From: Paraspadella gotoi
Taxonomy: Eukaryota > Chaetognatha
Direction: 5' to 3'
Assembly: GCA_051294375.1 (NCBI GenBank)
Contig: CM119268.1
Location: forward strand, 13,713,037-13,777,036
Length of the DNA: 64,000 nucleotides
Shown piece by piece: positions 61,833 through 64,000 of the stretch. The stretch's first letter is position 1. Every line of letters begins with the position of its first letter. The position numbers were made by a program, and so were the translations under genes. The notes beneath the pieces are model-generated. The model did not search any database, was not told the origin of the DNA, and worked only from the letters and a program-made list of their open reading frames with translations.

Positions 61833-62640
61833 AAGAGAGAACCTCGCTGAGATTTTTTTGATTAATGATTTTTTTTTAATCTTTCACATAAAAAGTTGAG
61901 GGAAAAACAAACCTAAAAATGGAAAACGGCCATTTTAGTTTAGTTCAACAATCTTTATTTTTGTGTTATTAAAACGTCAAATATTTCCTGTTCGTTCCAA
62001 TTCAAATCAGTGGTAATTGCCCAACATTAGGACAAAAACCTTTTTTTTTTTCTGCCCGAAATTTTGACAGAAAACGGGAGCACGATGCCCGTTTGACGCA
62101 AAAAAAAATATTTTGATGCAGGCGTCACCCCTGTGACAAATTGACGACGGAAAAACGTAAAAAGGTACGACGCGTTACTCAACGAACTCGGATGAACGTG
62201 GCGGGAAACCGACGTCACGTCAGGGTTTCGAATTGCTTTTTTTTTTTTCATGTATCATACTCGATCAAAATATTAATCTTTCTTTTCAGAGGAGCAAGAG
62301 CTGTCATTTTCAGTTCGATAGAGCAAGAGAAAATTCTTCGCGAGTGAGGCGAGTAAGTTCAATGGCGGAACGGGTAAGTTCAAAGGGGATAACGGAATAG
62401 CGGAGGGGGGGCAAAAAGGAGGTCATCGACGAACTCATCCTTCACAACTACTGTTTTCTCTCCTTTTCCAGGTAAGTCGTAAAAAAGGTCCTTTTCGAAA
62501 TAATATCCTCCCCTTAAAAAGAGGACGGGATTTTTATGGGTGATCTCTCGCCCGTTCGCGGCGTTCGTGGACCGGATGGTCTTTTTAATGTAAAAGATTT
62601 ATGGGTCTTGGCTGGAGGCGGGGAAAGGCTAGTTGAAGAA
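61125..62640. other. GPCR 5' flank
   Basis: AT-rich. A (GA)n tract of about 85 bases lies at 61742-61826. No other gene. Confidence 0.5.
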
Positions 62641-62900
62641 AGAGTAGGGTAATGTTTTAGGCGAGATTGTCGGATCAGGGGGGGGGAGTTAGAGGCAGGT
62701 GTAAATTTAGTGAAGGGATTGTTGGAGAAGTCAGAATAGGGTGAGATAGTGTTGGAAAATATTAGAGGCGAGATTGTCGGATGTGGGGGAAAGTTTAGTG
62801 AAGGGATTATTGCAGAAGGCAGAATAGGGTGAGATAGTGTTGGATAATATTAGAGGCGAGATTGTCGGATCGTGGGGGGAAAGTTAGTGAAGGGATTTGA
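62641..62900 (+). repeat. Tandem repeat, about 2.5 copies of an 88-107 bp G-rich unit
   Basis: AGGCGAGATTGTCGGAT occurs at 62659, 62766 and 62854, with shared GTTAGTGAAGGGATT-type and AGAATAGGGTGAGATAGTG segments. Confidence 0.8.
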
Positions 62901-63725
62901 ACTTATGCAAATGTCCGACTCCATAACTACTACACCTCCGACTTTCCCCCCCCAGGCTCGCACCTTTTCTCTTCTCTGACTGAAACNNNNNNNNNNNNNN
63001 NNNNNNNNNNNTGGTATTTAATTAGATGGTCAGAGCATGATCAAATGTTACCCAGATTGAAAGGTTAAAGGAACTGATTTCTAGCTTCCTGCTTGCCTTG
63101 CTGCTTGACTACTACTTTATTTCTTTTTTTTTTCTTTCTTTTCTTTCTCTCTCTCTCTCTCTCCTCTTCTCTTCTCTCTCCTTTCTTTTCTTTTCCTTTC
63201 TTTTCTTTTCTTTCTTTCTTCTTTCTTTCTTTCTTTCTTTTTCTTTCTTTCTTTTCTTTTCTTTCTTTCTTCTTTCGTTTCTTCTCTTTCTTTCCTCTCA
63301 AAAAGAATGGAAAAGAAAAAAACTTTTAAAATCTCCACAGTTAATTAATTCTTGGGAATAATTTAGCGGAAAAGCTTTATTTAAAAAAAAAAACTAATTA
63401 AAAAATCGAACATTTTATCGATTTATTATCTTCCCCTTTAAGCCTTCGCTTTAAAACGGAACGCGCCGAAGATTTACGAGCGCCGTGTATCGAAGGAGCG
63501 GGGAGAGGGAGACAGCGTGACGTGTAGGGTAAGAATACAAGAGATCATACAAGATGATTAAAAAAATTTTTAGTCACATTCCATGTGGCATGTCTTCAGC
63601 TTTGATTCATCGATTTTTTATAAATGGAGAGGGATCGGATAACCTTTGAGGCTCATTCAATTTGCATGTTTTTGTTTATTCATATCTGAAGATGATAATG
63701 AGGATCTGTGAGAGAGAGAGAGAGG

Positions 63726-63788
<63 letters not shown>

Positions 63789-64000
63789 CTCTCTACTCTC
63801 CTTTATATAATATTTAAATCGGACTTCCAACAAATCCAGTTGACGTTTTCTCTCTTTCTTGTCTCGACTTGCACAGTTTGTTATTTCAGCGAAACAGTTG
63901 TAGCGCTCGATTAGTTCCAACCCTGCACCCTCCGGCTCCACCCCTCTCTCCCTCACTTTTCACGGGCGGCCGGCGTCTCTCAAAGTCGATTTCGAAAATC
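62901..64000. other. Repeat-rich end of window
   Basis: 25-N gap at 62987-63011. CTTT/CT pyrimidine tract at 63120-63300. GA tract at 63709-63787. No gene. Confidence 0.5.

Overview
This is a gapped eukaryotic, animal-type assembly. It has spliced genes with canonical GT/AG introns, one intron as short as 63 bp, and no bacterial-style gene packing. It is crowded with long (GA)n/(CT)n, (CGA/TCG)n and other simple repeats, many ending in runs of N. A beta-1,3-galactosyltransferase-like gene, a peptide-type rhodopsin GPCR and hammerhead-ribozyme-like repeats fit an invertebrate, perhaps a lophotrochozoan. That placement is inference. CpG is not visibly depleted.

Layout. (1) 179-6149, plus strand: the last four exons of a GT31 galactosyltransferase-like gene whose 5' part lies outside the window. 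Its 4.8 kb second intron carries, on the opposite strand, a decayed copy of the same gene's last two exons (about 3660-4200), plus tandem hammerhead-like motifs. (2) About 6.2-30.9 kb: no convincing protein gene. This stretch holds microsatellites, minisatellites, two fold-back elements with hammerhead-like cores (20.3 and 30.7 kb), a 20-21 bp tandem array of ATTGG boxes (21.5 kb) and a 45-bp minisatellite (29.2-29.7 kb). (3) About 31.07-44.66 kb: a 13.6 kb inverted duplication centred on a 25-N gap at 37870. Its two noisy arms interrupt a GPCR gene in the middle of TM7. (4) 37.8-61.1 kb, minus strand: that GPCR gene. Its exons run from 61124 down to 44669, and its C-terminal codons sit at the centre of the palindrome. 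(5) 50168-51901, minus strand: an intact, intronless 577-codon gene nested in GPCR intron 2. It has ten predicted membrane helices of drug/metabolite-transporter type fused to an acidic tail built from about ten 21-residue repeats. (6) 54.9-56.7 kb and 57.5-57.6 kb: sequence that looks like imperfect gap filling, with short duplications beside N runs. (7) 61.1-64 kb: repeats and no recognised gene.

The best candidates for something undescribed are the transporter with the repeat tail, the hammerhead-bearing fold-back family, and the antisense galactosyltransferase relic inside its own paralogue. The 13.6 kb palindrome is most simply an assembly error. The GPCR reading frame shows what the true join should be. 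All homology calls are by eye; no search was run.
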